Source: Bacteroidales bacterium (lineage in GTDB: Bacteria > Bacteroidota > Bacteroidia > Bacteroidales > Muribaculaceae). Taken from it: 22,555 bases of DNA. Positions 21,960 through 22,555 of this stretch are shown here, piece by piece; positions within the stretch are counted from its first letter, which is position 1; every line of letters begins with the position of its first letter. The notes under the pieces were generated by a model, which saw only the letters and a list, made by a program, of their open reading frames with translations, did no database searches and was not told the DNA's origin. Location: assembly GCA_900769345.1 (NCBI GenBank), contig CAAGGJ010000150.1, forward strand, positions 1 through 22,555. Direction: 5' to 3'. Position numbers and translations under genes: made by a program.

Positions 21960-22555
21960 GCTGTACTCGTAGGCAATGATCCCGAATCTACTTCAATAGC
22001 TGCTCGTCTGCGTGGCCAGTATGATTTCTACCTCGGCGGCACTGCTCTGGCTCGTCTAAACATCAACACCACCCAAGGTGGCGATGTGTTTATGATTGGC
22101 GATAAGCTCTATTCTGTCGAACCGGTAGGCTCGGTGGCTTATGTTGATGCGTTCGAAGTAGTTGACCGCTCGGGCGATGCTCCGGTGGTTATCGCTTCGC
22201 ACGCAGCCGAATTTGAAACTGCTGCCGCTAAGCCCAATCCTTGCAGCCTCTCGGCTGAAGTAGTCGACGATTACACCGTCAACATCTATCAATACGTTCC
22301 CGGTCAGATGGCTGCCAAGTATGTGCTCGCTTTACCTAAACCTATGCCTAAGCTCGAAGCTCGCAATGCTTATGCCTACGACATAGTTGTAGAAAAGGGC
22401 GAAACCGAATACACCGTCAGCTATCGCCTCAATGCGCCGGCTTCGGCTGTTAAGATTCAGCTTATGAGCGACGGCGAAATCTACAAGGAATATGCCGGCA
22501 CCACATTGGCTGAATATGCCAACGAAGAAAAGACTGCTGTCAACAACCTCAACAC
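21960..22555 (+). pseudogene. In-frame continuation of the secreted-protein gene beyond the TAG (partial at window edge)
   Basis: From 21960 the frame of the upstream gene stays open for 198 codons to the edge, with no further stop. Codon use and composition match the upstream part. The text runs AVLVGNDPES..., RLRGQYDFYLGGTALARLN, then GDVFMIGDKLYSVEP, AEFETAAAKPNPCSL and YTVSYRLNAPASAVKIQLM. The last segment looks like a beta-sandwich repeat, loosely FlgD-Ig-like (weak inference). No promoter or start context marks a separate gene; the first internal ATG is about 45 codons in. I read it as the C-terminal portion of one protein split by an amber codon. Confidence 0.65.

Noticed and set aside
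22056..22292. 78-codon minus-strand frame near the window end
   Set aside because: It lies opposite the in-frame continuation of the secreted-protein gene and shows no independent coding signs.

Overview
The window looks like chromosomal DNA of a gut-type Bacteroidales bacterium, and protein style suggests the Muribaculaceae/Bacteroidaceae neighbourhood (family level is inference). Supporting signs are Bacteroidota promoters (TTTG - about 20 bp - TAnnTTTG) before many genes, A-rich starts without Shine-Dalgarno motifs, and Bacteroidota-specific gene types: DUF349 repeats, the START_2-like protein, TlpA with an N-terminal DUF4369-like region, a long LptF/G permease, and the order rplM-rpsI-rpsB-tsf. 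Most of the window is housekeeping. There is no prophage, CRISPR array, rRNA or tRNA that I can see.

Layout. 1-114: probable end of an IS66-family element, with the first 14 codons of tnpB on the minus strand. 238-6674: a DUF349 protein (-), a DJ-1/PfpI protein (-), an ApbE-like flavin transferase (+), an LptF/G permease (-) and a START-like protein (-), mostly single-gene units. 6873-9152: the pta-ackA acetate/ATP operon (+), closed by a strong terminator. 9348-10406: secreted TlpA-like thioredoxin (-). 10596-11183: a conserved-looking protein of unknown function (+). 11399-14270: ribosomal/translation operon rplM-rpsI-rpsB-tsf (+), with structured leaders before rplM and rpsB and a textbook terminator after tsf.

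14405-17285: a nucleotide-sugar module of two tandem sugar 3,4-ketoisomerase cupins and a DegT-family aminotransferase, followed closely by murI (glutamate racemase). 17292-20391: an HD-domain hydrolase (-), a sodium:solute symporter (+) and a voltage-gated-type K+ channel with a C-terminal zinc ribbon (-). 20533-21174: a lipoprotein papain-like hydrolase of the YiiX type. 21402 to the edge: a secreted protein gene interrupted by an in-frame TAG, with the frame open for another 198 codons.

I did not find a clearly new multi-gene system. The points most worth checking are the amber-interrupted secreted gene together with the rarity of TAG stops here; the tandem ketoisomerase pair in which one copy has lost a catalytic histidine; the hairpin leaders of the two ribosomal-protein units; the IS66 hairpin abutting the tnpB start; and an HD gene with almost no 5' leader. 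Of 19 complete genes, 17 end in TAA, one in TGA and one in TAG.
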